Of a stretch of 35,731 bases of DNA, positions 14,338 through 22,904 are shown piece after piece. The notes under the pieces are model-generated. The model saw nothing but the letters and a program-made list of their open reading frames with translations. It was not told where the DNA came from and ran no database searches. Source of the DNA: Desulfoscipio geothermicus DSM 3669 (GTDB lineage: Bacteria; Bacillota; Desulfotomaculia; Desulfotomaculales; Desulfallaceae); contig NZ_FOYM01000034.1 in assembly GCF_900115975.1 (NCBI RefSeq), positions 1 through 35,731 on the forward strand, written 5' to 3'. The position numbers and the translations under genes are program-made. The first letter of the stretch is position 1. Every line of letters starts with the position of its first letter.

Positions 14338-15063
14338 TTAACCAAGCAGCCTTTTCACCATGACTTCTCGGGCCATTTCTTCAATAGTATCGTCCAGAAC
14401 GGCAAGCTGCATATGTTCCTGTTTCCTCTGCAGAGCCAGGGCTATTAAATGATCGGTTAACGCAGGGTTTTTGGGTAACAGCGGTCCGTGCAAATACGAA
14501 CAAAAAACATTTTTATACCTGGCTCCTTCCAGCCCGTCGAGGCCATTGTTACCATGGCCCTTTAAAACCCTGCCCAGCGGCTCCAGCCCGTTTAAATAAG
14601 TTCGACCTCCGTGGTTCTCAAAACCCACCAGTTTAACTTGCTTACCGTTTAAACCGGTTTCAATGACCGCATTGCCGATTAACCGCTTATCCCCGGTCTC
14701 GGTGTAAAAATCCATCAGGCCAAGGCCGGGAATCTCCCGACCGTCGGGTGTCCGGTAAAAACGCCCCAGTAACTGATACCCGCCGCAAATAGCCAGAACA
14801 ACGAGACCGTCTTCCACCACCGCTTTTAGGCCATCCACCCGGGCTCCCAGATCCGCGGCCATGAGGGCCTGCTCCCGGTCCGACCCTCCGCCGATGAAAA
14901 GAAAATCATATTCCGCAAAGTTAATTGTGCCGCCCAGGTTTACTTCCTCGACTCGCACCGGCAGGCCCCGCCAGCGACAGCGCTGGACAAAGGCCAGGAC
15001 ATTGCCCCGGTCGCCGTAAAGGTTCAACAGATCAGGATACAGGTGACACACGGTTAGAGTCAT
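14338..15063 (-). CDS. gatD: Lipid II isoglutaminyl synthase, glutamine amidotransferase subunit GatD
   Basis: GatD releases ammonia from glutamine for MurT, which amidates the D-isoglutamate of lipid II in Gram-positive peptidoglycan. The 241-residue protein has the class I amidotransferase nucleophile in AICGGYQLLG (Cys93) and the catalytic His in SYLHGPLLPKNP (His192). It also shows the N-terminal CHLYPDLLNLYGDRGN signature of CobB/CobQ-like GatD proteins. Its start overlaps the end of murT by 32 bases, so the two subunits are translated from one message. The length is usual for the family (about 240). Confidence 0.96.
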   Translation of the reverse strand: MTLTVCHLYPDLLNLYGDRGNVLAFVQRCRWRGLPVRVEEVNLGGTINFAEYDFLFIGGGSDREQALMAADLGARVDGLKAVVEDGLVVLAICGGYQLLGRFYRTPDGREIPGLGLMDFYTETGDKRLIGNAVIETGLNGKQVKLVGFENHGGRTYLNGLEPLGRVLKGHGNNGLDGLEGARYKNVFCSYLHGPLLPKNPALTDHLIALALQRKQEHMQLAVLDDTIEEMAREVMVKRLLG

Positions 15064-16441
15064 TATAAACCACCCTTTCAGCCCGCTGCGCCAGTATTTT
15101 TTCCACCGGCCATAACGCCGTATAAGTGGCCAATAAACCGGCGGCCGCGCCCCTACCGTTTAATACTCCGTCAATCGCCCTCTGATAATCCCTTTCGATA
15201 TGCAGGGCTGACACCGGCACCCCGGCATATTTAAGACGTAAAGCCATTTCCTCCGCCCGCTTTCCGGTACATATGAAGAAATTGAACTTATCCGGACGCT
15301 GCGCCAGTATTTCAAAATCAACATCCCAGAGCCAGGATATGTCCCTGCCGTCGGCATCGTTGTCATTGATAGCAATCATGACATCCTGCCTCGACTTCCC
15401 GGCAATTAAACCGGCCAGGGCCTGGTTAAAACCAGTGGGATTTTTCACCAGAGTCAGGGTAACTTTTTTGTCGCCGTAAGCAAACAATTCCATCCGCCCT
15501 ATGGCGGGTGAATACATTTTCAGACCGGCCAGCGCTGCTTCCGGGTCAACTCCTAAAACCAGGGACGCGGTAAAAGCAGCCAGCGCATTATACAGGTTAT
15601 ACATACCTTGCACCGGCAGCTCGATTTTCCAATCCCCTTCATCGTCATCAACTCTGGCGGTTATGCCGTTTAACCCAACTTGAACAAAAGATGCTTCAAT
15701 ATCCGGCCGGGGACGGGCGAACCCACACCGAGGGCATTTATAGTCGCCCAGCTGGCTATACAGATAAATACTATACATAAATTCGGCACCGCAATGCGGG
15801 CAGAACTTGGCCTCTCTGCTATAGGCCGCATCACCGGCTAACTCCGGGACCGGCCGCACCCCGTAAAACCGGCTTGGATAACCGGTTTCCCCGGCAAAGC
15901 GGACCACCAGGGGATCGTCTGCGTTTAAAATTAACCTGGTGGAAGAGGGTAGTTTTTGGATGGCTTCCAACACTTTACCAATGGTAGTATCCAGTTCGCC
16001 ATAGCGGTCCAGCTGGTCTCGAAAAAAGTTGGTAATCACCACCAGGTTGGGCTTTATCCAGCGCGTAACTACCGGAAAGGCCGCCTCGTCCACTTCCAGA
16101 ACGGCATAGTCACTGCGCACGCGTGCCGTAACGCTTCCCGCCCTGATAAAAGCAGTCGTTACCCCGGTAAGCAAGTTTGCTCCTTCCCGGTTGGTCACAA
16201 CTGTATAACCGGCCCGCACCAGTATGCCGGACAGCATATTGCTCGTGGTGGTTTTACCGTTGGTGCCGGTGACCATAATCACTCCCCGCCGGGCCTGGTG
16301 GCGGTAATGTTTTAATATACCGGGATAAATACGCAACGCCAACATGCCCGGCAGCGAAGAGCCACGTCCCCTGCCGAAAAACCGACTTAAAAACATGGCT
16401 GTTTTCGCCGCCAGCACGGCTAAAATCAATCGCAAGTTCAT
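15032..16441 (-). CDS. murT: Lipid II isoglutaminyl synthase, Mur-ligase subunit MurT
   Basis: MurT activates the D-Glu carboxylate of lipid II with ATP and works with GatD. The 469-residue protein shows the Mur-ligase P-loop GTNGKTTT (residues 59-66), a central domain with the family's typical zinc ribbon (CPHC at 214-217 and CPRC at 236-239), NPTGFNQAL, and a C-terminal DUF1727 domain (YNDSNRV near the end). The N-terminus has a hydrophobic membrane-proximal helix. An AGAGGTT site lies just ahead of the ATG, inside the end of the preceding gene. murT and gatD overlap. Confidence 0.96.
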   Translation of the reverse strand: MNLRLILAVLAAKTAMFLSRFFGRGRGSSLPGMLALRIYPGILKHYRHQARRGVIMVTGTNGKTTTSNMLSGILVRAGYTVVTNREGANLLTGVTTAFIRAGSVTARVRSDYAVLEVDEAAFPVVTRWIKPNLVVITNFFRDQLDRYGELDTTIGKVLEAIQKLPSSTRLILNADDPLVVRFAGETGYPSRFYGVRPVPELAGDAAYSREAKFCPHCGAEFMYSIYLYSQLGDYKCPRCGFARPRPDIEASFVQVGLNGITARVDDDEGDWKIELPVQGMYNLYNALAAFTASLVLGVDPEAALAGLKMYSPAIGRMELFAYGDKKVTLTLVKNPTGFNQALAGLIAGKSRQDVMIAINDNDADGRDISWLWDVDFEILAQRPDKFNFFICTGKRAEEMALRLKYAGVPVSALHIERDYQRAIDGVLNGRGAAAGLLATYTALWPVEKILAQRAERVVYNDSNRVSPVS

Positions 16442-16451
16442 ATAATAACCT

Positions 16452-17399
16452 CTACAATGTGTAATAGTTAACCCCTTGCCTATGGGCGCAATTGATCTCC
16501 TGTTTTTCCACCAATAAGTCCAGGTGAGCCAGCACTTCTGACAGGCCCAGGAAAATCTCCCACCCTTTCAGGTTCGGATAAATCTCCTTGCTCAACTGGT
16601 AGGCGTTTAATTCTTTGGCCCGTAGTTTCTCTTTGATACGGTCGAACTGAAACCGGTGGTGACAACGCCCCACCTCGATAACGCCCCGGCAGTCGTTAAA
16701 TACCCCGCCGTGACCGGGCAGGACCATATTGACGGGTAATTTTTCCACCACGTCCAGGCCGGCCAGGTACTGTTTCAGGGCCGGCAATCGCCGGCCTGGT
16801 CGCTCCGGGTCGGGTTCCATCAACGGGTTGGGCGTAATGTGAGGCAGCAGAAAATCACCAGAGAAGAAATTTTTTTGCGCTGGGTCATAAAGGCAGAGGT
16901 GGCCGGGGCTATGTCCGGGTAAATGCATAACCCGCAGTTCCCCACCGGCAAACTCCAATGTTTCGCTGCCGCTCATTTCCTGTGACCTGACGCCCTCCAG
17001 GGTGGGACGCGGCAGTTTATCCCTTTCACCGGTAATTTCCTGCACCACCTCGGCCGGGATGCCGGTTTCCACCACGAATTGCATGCGTTCCTTGAAATAA
17101 TCCTGCTTCCCCTTTAGTTTTCTTCCCTCCAGGGTATGTACAAAAACCGTCGCCCCCGTCTCGCCGGCGACCCTGGCCGCCAATCCGCAATGATCGGGGT
17201 GACTGTGGGTGATAATGATTCTTTCAATATCCCGAATGTTTACTTCCAGCGCCGACAGCATCTCCCGCAACGCTTTTTCCGCTTTGGGGGTGTCCGGTCC
17301 CACATCAACCAGTGTAACCGGTTTATCTTTTATTAAATATACATTTACAGGCCCCACTGCATAAGGTGTGGGCACGATTATCTGGTATACCGGTAGCAC
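16452..17399 (-). CDS. Metallo-beta-lactamase-fold hydrolase
   Basis: The product has 315 residues. It carries the metal-binding motif THSHPDH (about residues 64-70), the later LPGHSPGHLCLY, GDFLLP and a final VLPGHGG, i.e. all five motifs of the glyoxalase II-like MBL branch. A C-terminal winged-helix-like extension (FDRIKEKLRAKELNAYQLSKEIYP...GLSEVLAHLDLLVEKQEI) is typical of LACTB2-like members. The GTG at 17399 has GGGAGG eight bases upstream; the ATG at 17474 would add 25 residues unlike the family. The substrate is unknown. It lies 10 bases ahead of murT and is probably in the same operon. Confidence 0.88.
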   Translation of the reverse strand: MLPVYQIIVPTPYAVGPVNVYLIKDKPVTLVDVGPDTPKAEKALREMLSALEVNIRDIERIIITHSHPDHCGLAARVAGETGATVFVHTLEGRKLKGKQDYFKERMQFVVETGIPAEVVQEITGERDKLPRPTLEGVRSQEMSGSETLEFAGGELRVMHLPGHSPGHLCLYDPAQKNFFSGDFLLPHITPNPLMEPDPERPGRRLPALKQYLAGLDVVEKLPVNMVLPGHGGVFNDCRGVIEVGRCHHRFQFDRIKEKLRAKELNAYQLSKEIYPNLKGWEIFLGLSEVLAHLDLLVEKQEINCAHRQGVNYYTL

Positions 17400-17537
17400 A
17401 TACCCGTCCTCCCATCCAAGTATCCGTTGATTTTTGCAACAATAAACCACGCCATGCGGCGTGGCGTATGCCATTGTAATGACGTATTATCAAGTCCCTC
17501 GCTCTCCATCGCTTTAACCGGTGGATTCTAGTTTTTA

Positions 17538-18170
17538 TTACCTGACCCCGGGCACAACCAGGGTCGCAATATGGTCGGTTCCGTTGTCATTGACGTGTGT
17601 CTGAAACAGCCAGTGCCCTTTGGCATCAAAGACAAACCTGACTTTCCCCTTTTCATCAGCCTGCAAGGTGTGGGAAAACCCGCTTTCCTCGTTCAGGTGG
17701 TAGGTGGCCCACACCTGTGCTCCAGCCGCCGGCTTACCCCCGTATAATACCGTCAAATCAACGGCCTCGCCAGGGTGAAAGGTACCGTATGTTTCCGGCA
17801 CAATTTCCAGCCCTCGGTTCATAGCCTTCCCGGCGCCGTGCACATGGTGCCCGATGGGCACCAGTACCCGCGCGTAGTAGTCTTTGCCCGGCCCAGGACC
17901 ATTTTCCACCTGTACGGTATAAATTCCTTCCGCACCACTGTTAAAGACTAATATATCATAAGCACCATCCACGCCGCGCGATATTTGCACCGGGATTTCA
18001 GCGCCCTCCGGATTTACAGCCACCCCCCGCAAGTGCTCGCTACCGTCCATTTCTGCTTTTTGCATGGCATACCCCCTGAGCACTTTCAACTCCACCTTGT
18101 CCCCGCGGTGAAAATGCAGGTGGGTAGGTTCCAGCCAGATGGCCCGCCCGTCCGCCAAATGTTCCGCCAT
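17538..18170 (-). CDS. DUF4198-like protein
   Basis: The product (210 residues from the ATG at 18170) starts with a segment around AIWLEPTHLHFHRGDKVELKVLRG. It has several His-rich stretches (PIGHHVHGAG, HTLQADEKGKVRF, WLFQTHVNDNGTDH). This resembles DUF4198/NikM-type beta-sandwich proteins linked to metal handling; the assignment is tentative. The frame extends to an ATG at 18263, and the promoter at 18301-18330 would allow that start, but only the 18170 ATG has a usable ribosome binding site (GGATGGTGA). No signal peptide is visible with either start. It is a separate unit, behind the rsgI terminator. Confidence 0.6.
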   Translation of the reverse strand: MAEHLADGRAIWLEPTHLHFHRGDKVELKVLRGYAMQKAEMDGSEHLRGVAVNPEGAEIPVQISRGVDGAYDILVFNSGAEGIYTVQVENGPGPGKDYYARVLVPIGHHVHGAGKAMNRGLEIVPETYGTFHPGEAVDLTVLYGGKPAAGAQVWATYHLNEESGFSHTLQADEKGKVRFVFDAKGHWLFQTHVNDNGTDHIATLVVPGVR

Positions 18171-18300
18171 AACTTGATTCACCATCCTTAACATTCTCGT
18201 GCCGTCATTTAAACAATCAGCATTACTTATTTGCCAGTTTTTCCTTAACGCCAACCCGTTCATACGAAAACCGCAATATATTCCTGCAATGCTCTGGAAA

Positions 18301-18330
18301 ATTATATATATATTATGTCTAAAAAGTCAA
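18301..18330 (-). promoter_or_regulatory. Promoter for the DUF4198-like gene
   Basis: On the minus strand: -35 TTGACT (18325-18330), 18-base spacer, -10 TATAAT (18301-18306). It lies just past the rsgI terminator and upstream of the gene ending at 17538. Confidence 0.6.
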
Positions 18331-18333
18331 TAT

Positions 18334-18363
18334 AAGAAACAAACCCCCGCATTAACGAGGGTT
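18334..18363 (-). terminator. Terminator of sigI-rsgI
   Basis: AACCCTCG and CGGGGGTT (8-bp stem with one G-U pair, loop 18350-18355) are followed on the minus strand by TGTTTCTTATATT. The stem overlaps the rsgI stop codon. Confidence 0.7.
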
Positions 18364-19707
18364 ATTTGCTGTATTTTCCAGGCGCTGTTCCCGGTTTTCT
18401 TCCGACCGCTTCTTATTTGCCCATGCTTCAAATTTGTTCCTAATGTATTTCACCGGTGTCCATTGCTCCTTACGATCATTTTCCCGGTTCTGCCGCTGCG
18501 TTTTTTTAATATTTTTATCTTCCCCCCGGGGTAATTTTTCCGGCTTGGCCGAAACGTCTTTCTTTCCACCGGGCTCTTTATCCGGGCGGCCCGGAAGTCT
18601 ATCTTCCCCAAGGGGCGATTCACCCTGCTCGTCCGCTGGCTTTTCCCGCACCTTGTGCCCCTTGCCCGGCATTTCCGGATTATTTTCATCCCCGGGTGTT
18701 TTATCAGAAACGCCAGGGTTTACAACCTTTTTAGGGGGTTCAGTATCCGGCTTTGAGGGATTGCTATATTGCCCATTATTTTTATCCGCACCCAGTTTCC
18801 ACGGTTTTGTCCCCCTGTTGTCGGATTTGCCGGGCCTGTGATCCGGCTCGTCGGTGGGTGTTTCCTTCGCCCCCGGCAACATTTGTGGTTCGCCCGGCAT
18901 TTGATCCTTTGCCGGAGTTTTATTGCCCGGTTCGGCGGAGTGACGATCATTGGACCGCCAGTGTTTGATTAAATCCTCCGTACGAAAATGTTTCTTTTTC
19001 TCCAGTTCCCGAATTTTCTCTAATTGAATCTCCTCGTCGGTTATGAGCACTCCTTTTTTACGCGCTTCCGTTTGCAATAAATAGCGCCCCGGGGTAATAC
19101 CGTTGTGATGTGCCTTTTGCAAGGTTTCACGGTCCGCCCGTGCAATGATTAATTTGGCGTCGACCCCGGAATCATTGATTGGCTTGCTGATATATTCGTA
19201 TACATCTCCGGTGTCAACAACCCCTTTGTTCTCAGACCAAACATCCGTAACTGTGGCCAGAACCAGATTTTCCTTGTTGGGGTCCAGATATTTATACTCT
19301 ATACACCGGTCAATGATCTGTTGCAAACCATCCCGGAGCGGTTCGCGCAATATAGAAGTTCCCTGCAACACAGCTTCCCCATCTTTATTGAGACCTCGTG
19401 CGGAAACAATCTTAACGCTGCTGTCTATGCCCAGTTCCACGCTGGGGTTGATATCCATCGCCACATAAGCCACGGCCCGGGGCATCAGCGCGGCAAAGGC
19501 CAGCCAGGCAAAAACGGCAACCAACAGCGAGGCCACCGCCAGATAATGCGGTTTAAACCAGCGCTGCACCGGTCGGCCAAACACGATCTCCTGCCCGATT
19601 TCCACATCACCGCGGGGCCTGAGCACTTCCAAGAAAAGACCTTCGCTGGTTAAAACAATGCAGGATTTCTTTCTCACTTCCATAACCAATCCCCGGCCTT
19701 GTCCCAT
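18352..19707 (-). CDS. rsgI: RsgI-type anti-sigma factor
   Basis: RsgI holds SigI at the membrane until an outside signal releases it. The 451-residue protein has the cytoplasmic anti-sigma domain (about residues 8-50), one membrane span (PHYLAVASLLVAVFAWLAFAALM, 53-75) and the conserved outer motif AYVAMDINPSVELGID. RsgI proteins are cleaved between the Asn and Pro of this motif (Asn87-Pro88 here). After about residue 230 there is a long low-complexity region rich in Pro, Lys, Glu and Gly, with no carbohydrate-binding module, so the sensed signal is unclear. It follows sigI by two bases and has a good GGAGGG site. Confidence 0.93.
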   Translation of the reverse strand: MGQGRGLVMEVRKKSCIVLTSEGLFLEVLRPRGDVEIGQEIVFGRPVQRWFKPHYLAVASLLVAVFAWLAFAALMPRAVAYVAMDINPSVELGIDSSVKIVSARGLNKDGEAVLQGTSILREPLRDGLQQIIDRCIEYKYLDPNKENLVLATVTDVWSENKGVVDTGDVYEYISKPINDSGVDAKLIIARADRETLQKAHHNGITPGRYLLQTEARKKGVLITDEEIQLEKIRELEKKKHFRTEDLIKHWRSNDRHSAEPGNKTPAKDQMPGEPQMLPGAKETPTDEPDHRPGKSDNRGTKPWKLGADKNNGQYSNPSKPDTEPPKKVVNPGVSDKTPGDENNPEMPGKGHKVREKPADEQGESPLGEDRLPGRPDKEPGGKKDVSAKPEKLPRGEDKNIKKTQRQNRENDRKEQWTPVKYIRNKFEAWANKKRSEENREQRLENTANNPR

Positions 19708-19709
19708 AA

Positions 19710-20438
19710 TCAGCCCTCCCCCCGCGGTAATTTTATATATGAGTTGAGGTAGATGAATTCTTCCCGGTAAAATAATAAAGTTGCTACGGCGATAATATAT
19801 TTACGCCCTCTTTCCAGCACTTTGCGGCTGATCCCCGTGCCCCTGACCAGTTCGCTGACGGGCATGCGCTTTTTATTTTGCAGCTCTGCATACAGGTCAC
19901 CGTGCGCAGCCAGGTAACTGGCCGCTTTTATTAAAGTCTCCCGGGTGTCCCGGTGCCGGGGCGAGGAATCAACCAGGTCCCCGAATGTAATGCCGAGATT
20001 CTTTATTGTTTCGCTGTAAAGCTTGATTTCTTCTTTTCTTTCCCAGTCGGCCACTTCCGCAATATATTGCTCCCAGGAGGCGTCGTTTTCCGCCCGACTG
20101 GCCGCGCCATCCGGCGGCGGGTCGGAAATATTCAGGTCGACCCGGCCCCACCTGTTCTCCTTGCGCAGGTAATCCGTAACCCGGCTCCTGATTACCATGC
20201 GGGCATACGCCGTGAACGGGACGTTTAGTTTAGCATCATAGCGGTCAATGGCCTCGTTGAATGCTATCAACCCCACGCTTAATTCATCATCCCGGTCCCA
20301 GTTCAGGCTCCTGCCGCAGAGGCGCCCGACAACCCGGGCAATAAAGGGTTTAGCCTCTTCAATTAATTCCTCCCTGGCCGGTTCATCGCCCTCCCGAATT
20401 TTTTGCAGGCTGGATTCCCATTCATCCCCATAGAGCAC
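19710..20438 (-). CDS. sigI: RNA polymerase sigma factor SigI
   Basis: SigI is a sigma-70-family factor for heat stress or, in clostridia, polysaccharide-linked responses. The 242-residue protein has the region 2 signature (FIARVVGRLCGRSLNWDRDDELSVGLIAFNEAIDRYDAKLNVPFTAYARMVIRSRVTDYLRKENR) and the SigI-type C-terminal region with PVSELVRGTGISRKVLERGRKYIIAVATLL. It starts with GTG, with GGGGAG nine bases ahead. It is directly followed by its anti-sigma factor, the standard gene pair. It lies 82 bases after the cation transporter gene. Confidence 0.95.
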   Translation of the reverse strand: MLYGDEWESSLQKIREGDEPAREELIEEAKPFIARVVGRLCGRSLNWDRDDELSVGLIAFNEAIDRYDAKLNVPFTAYARMVIRSRVTDYLRKENRWGRVDLNISDPPPDGAASRAENDASWEQYIAEVADWERKEEIKLYSETIKNLGITFGDLVDSSPRHRDTRETLIKAASYLAAHGDLYAELQNKKRMPVSELVRGTGISRKVLERGRKYIIAVATLLFYREEFIYLNSYIKLPRGEG

Positions 20439-20520
20439 ATTGCCACACTCCCCTGGTTTAACTCCACCTCGCCTTCCCGAAGTAATCCTTAAATTTACTA
20501 TACGGGAATCACGTCATATT

Positions 20521-21519
20521 TTAAGGGTGGCTCTGTTGATTTGTCGTTTCTTCATTTTCCGGGCAACACTCTACGCAATTTTCACATACACCGGTAATCT
20601 CCACCTGCTGCTTTCTGCATAACCTCACCGAACATATTTCGCAATCCCCGTCCTGAGGAGCGCAGGGCTCGGCGTGGATAACAGCCTCCACTCCCGGCAA
20701 ATGCCGGTGCAAGTCGCGTTCAATACTGTCACACAACTCGTGGGTTGATACTATCTGTTTTCCCCGCGGCACAATTAAGTTAAAATCCATGTACCGCTGC
20801 GGGCCGGCCCTGCGGGTGCGTAAATTACGGTAATCAACGTAATTGCCGGCATAGGATTGCAACACTTCCATGATTACCTTTTCCTCGTTGTCGGGTAATC
20901 TAGCGTCAAGGATGCTCCCCACCGACTCCCGTAATAAATCATAAGCCGCTTTTAAAATAAATAACGTGACCCCGATGGCGATCACCGGATCGACAATATA
21001 CCAACCAGTTAATTTTATAATACCAATGCCCGCCAGCACGCCCAGCGATGTTAAAACATCGGTTCGCAAATGCCAGGCGTCAGCCTCCAGGGCAGGCGAC
21101 CCGGTTTCCCGGGCCACCCGCATTAACCGGGAGGAAATATATATATTCACCAGGGCGGAAAACCCCATGACCAGAGCCCCCAAACCCAGGGATTTTACTT
21201 CCGTCGCCCCGAACAGCTTGGGGTAAGCCTCTTTAATAATCAATGCGGCAGCCACCAGAATTAAAACAGCTTCAATAATGGCGGCCAGGTTTTCAAATTT
21301 GCCGTGGCCGTAGCGGTGTTGATCGTCAGCTGGTTTATTGGACTCCTTTACCGAAGCGAAGGCAATTACCGATGCTACCAAGTCCAAACCCGAATGAATG
21401 GCTTCCGAAATAACGCTTATGGAATTCATCGTCAGGCCGACGCCAAGTTTGCCGCATGTTAATATCAAGTTGGACGCCACAGACAAGCGCGCCACTTTCA
21501 CCTTTTCCTGCAGGTCCAT
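20521..21519 (-). CDS. Cation diffusion facilitator (metal/proton antiporter) with Cys-rich tail
   Basis: The product has 332 residues. It has six predicted membrane segments and the two CDF metal-site motifs, HSGLD (about residues 39-43) and HLRTD (about 151-155), followed by a cytoplasmic ferredoxin-like domain (YMDFNLIVPRGKQIVSTHELCDSIERDLHRHLPGVEAVIHAEPC). It exports divalent cations such as Zn, Co, Ni, Fe or Mn. The last 48 residues hold eight Cys (CEIC, CENC, CVECC), unusual for the family, perhaps a metal sensor. The ATG at 21519 has GGGGAGG five bases upstream. The structured leader and promoter suggest control by metal. Confidence 0.93.
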   Translation of the reverse strand: MDLQEKVKVARLSVASNLILTCGKLGVGLTMNSISVISEAIHSGLDLVASVIAFASVKESNKPADDQHRYGHGKFENLAAIIEAVLILVAAALIIKEAYPKLFGATEVKSLGLGALVMGFSALVNIYISSRLMRVARETGSPALEADAWHLRTDVLTSLGVLAGIGIIKLTGWYIVDPVIAIGVTLFILKAAYDLLRESVGSILDARLPDNEEKVIMEVLQSYAGNYVDYRNLRTRRAGPQRYMDFNLIVPRGKQIVSTHELCDSIERDLHRHLPGVEAVIHAEPCAPQDGDCEICSVRLCRKQQVEITGVCENCVECCPENEETTNQQSHP

Positions 21520-21527
21520 GTTACCCT

Positions 21528-21640
21528 CCCCAAAATTAATGCCCGGGGCCCTCATCTTTAAGGCCAAGATGAAGTCCCGCGGGCATATCCGCTGCCTTAC
21601 GGCCCGGCCGGCGCACCGCGCCAGCCTGACTTGGATTACT
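21528..21640 (-). promoter_or_regulatory. Structured leader of the CDF gene, candidate metal-sensing riboswitch
   Basis: Between the promoter (21645-21673) and the ribosome binding site, about 110 bases fold strongly. GGCTGGCGC pairs with GCGCCGGCC (9 bp, 3-base loop). GGGC can pair with GCCC around GTAAGGCAGCGG. A long hairpin, TGCCCGCGGGACTTCATCTT with its near-complement, runs up to the start of the Shine-Dalgarno region. NiCo (czcD) riboswitches occur in this place and size in Firmicutes. I could not confirm their consensus here, so the class is uncertain. Confidence 0.4.
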
Positions 21641-21644
21641 TTTT

Positions 21645-21673
21645 ACTATAACATATGCCGCCGTCAATGGCAA
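21645..21673 (-). promoter_or_regulatory. Promoter of the CDF gene
   Basis: On the minus strand: -35 TTGCCA (21668-21673), 17-base spacer, -10 TATAGT (21645-21650). Transcription would start at about 21638, just before the structured leader. Confidence 0.6.
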
Positions 21674-21714
21674 CGTACCATGCAATTAGTGGTACAACCG
21701 CAAAGTTCGTATCC

Positions 21715-22422
21715 TTACGCATCGTCGCCATGGTCGTAACCAATATCTATCTTTTCAGCGGGCGGTCTGTCATCATCCGTGCCCCGGGTGTTCTCGTAAA
21801 ATTGCCCGTCATCACCCACTTCGTAGGGAATATGGTCCACCAACTCGGTGTAACCAATAGGCTCCTCGTCGCTTTCCCCGCCACCGTAATAGGACCCGGC
21901 ACCGGAGTGAGGCGCATGTTCTTGCCATTTGGACACGTCCTGCCAGGCATCCTCGCCGTCGTATTCATTTTTCCCCGTAGCATCATCAAATGTACGGGCA
22001 AAGGGCGGCTCCAGGATATCTTCCTCCACCGGCCGTACATTCTTGCGATGGGATGCTTCCTCAACATCCGCCCGGCAATCCACGCACTGGGTGGTGTAAG
22101 GTACGGCTTTCAATCGTTCCAGCGGTATTTGTTTACCGCATACCTCGCAGGTGCCGTAAGTACCGTTCTGCATGCTTTGCAGGGCGTGATCTGTCGCCTG
22201 CACCTTGATCATGGCATCCTCCCGCAAGGAAAAGTCCTTGCTACGTTCAAATACTTCCGTGCCCACATCGGCGGGGTGCTGGTCATAGGTAGATAATTCC
22301 TCCACGGAATCGGCCAGCGGCACCCTTAGACCACCGTCATCAATATGCTTGATGGTCTGCATTAAATGTTGTCTTTCCTGTTCCAGTTCACTCTTGAATT
22401 TCTTCAACAGTTCCTGTTCCAA
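21715..22422 (-). CDS. yteA: YteA-like protein with DksA/TraR-type C4 zinc finger
   Basis: The product has 235 residues from a TTG at 22422 preceded by GGGGGG. An N-terminal helical hairpin (EQELLKKFKSELEQERQHLMQTIKHI) leads to DVGTEVFERSKDFSLRE. A zinc finger follows with CEVC at about 92-95 and CVDC at about 113-116. This is the TraR/YosQ/YteA layout found in sporulating Firmicutes. The C-terminal 90 residues are acidic and repetitive (GDDGQFYENTRGTDDDRPP). It may bind RNA polymerase or act in spores, but no precise role is known. It follows the DUF5665 gene by 16 bases. Confidence 0.85.
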   Translation of the reverse strand: MEQELLKKFKSELEQERQHLMQTIKHIDDGGLRVPLADSVEELSTYDQHPADVGTEVFERSKDFSLREDAMIKVQATDHALQSMQNGTYGTCEVCGKQIPLERLKAVPYTTQCVDCRADVEEASHRKNVRPVEEDILEPPFARTFDDATGKNEYDGEDAWQDVSKWQEHAPHSGAGSYYGGGESDEEPIGYTELVDHIPYEVGDDGQFYENTRGTDDDRPPAEKIDIGYDHGDDA

Positions 22423-22438
22423 AAAAAATACCCCCCGT

Positions 22439-22738
22439 TTATTGTGCTCCCAACTGCAGCTGTACAATTTTGACCAGTTCGGCAATATATCCGCCGATCA
22501 ACGGCAGGTTCAGGGCCACCAGTCTCTGCAGAATTAATATAATTACCGCCCCCAAAATAGCAAAACCGACAGCGATACCCAGCCCCCTGGCAATACCGCT
22601 GATAAAATTGATATACAACAATCTTGCAGGATTATCCAGTAGGTCCACATATTCGGCCAGCTTCATTTTTTCCATGTTAATGGTGAGTTCCCTGATCCTG
22701 TCATCCAGGGAAGCTAAAATGTTATCTTTATTTTTCAT
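22439..22738 (-). CDS. DUF5665 membrane protein
   Basis: The 99-residue protein has a short helical N-terminus (MKNKDNILASLDDRIRELTINMEKMKLAEYVDLLDNP) and a glycine-rich membrane segment (ISGIARGLGIAVGFAILGAVIILILQRLV) followed by LPLIGGYIAELVKIVQ. This matches the DUF5665 family, common in spore-forming clostridia and Peptococcaceae. Function unknown. A GGAGGG site lies before the ATG. It is followed closely by the yteA-like gene and probably co-transcribed with it. Confidence 0.85.
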   Translation of the reverse strand: MKNKDNILASLDDRIRELTINMEKMKLAEYVDLLDNPARLLYINFISGIARGLGIAVGFAILGAVIILILQRLVALNLPLIGGYIAELVKIVQLQLGAQ

Positions 22739-22781
22739 TTACCGGACCCTCCCAAAATCTTTTTTTAATTTACCCCGGGTT

Positions 22782-22820
22782 GGATAAAAAAATAAACGAG
22801 GTTTTGTTGAAAACCTCGTT
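22782..22820 (-). terminator. Terminator of the secDF operon
   Basis: AACGAGGTTTT (22795-22805) and AAAACCTCGTT (22810-22820) form a perfect 11-bp stem with a 4-base loop, followed on the minus strand by TATTTTTTTATCC. It lies 85 bases after the secF stop. Confidence 0.85.
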
Positions 22821-22904
22821 CAGCATTTATCTGGGCATATTATACATAATTTAAAGTATTCATTACGCCATGCACGGAGATCCCTTGCAGGATCTTCCAG
22901 CAAG

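Noticed and set aside
21655-22296. 213-codon plus-strand frame opposite the yteA-like gene
   Set aside because: It is a shadow of a recognised zinc-finger gene and lacks a ribosome binding site.
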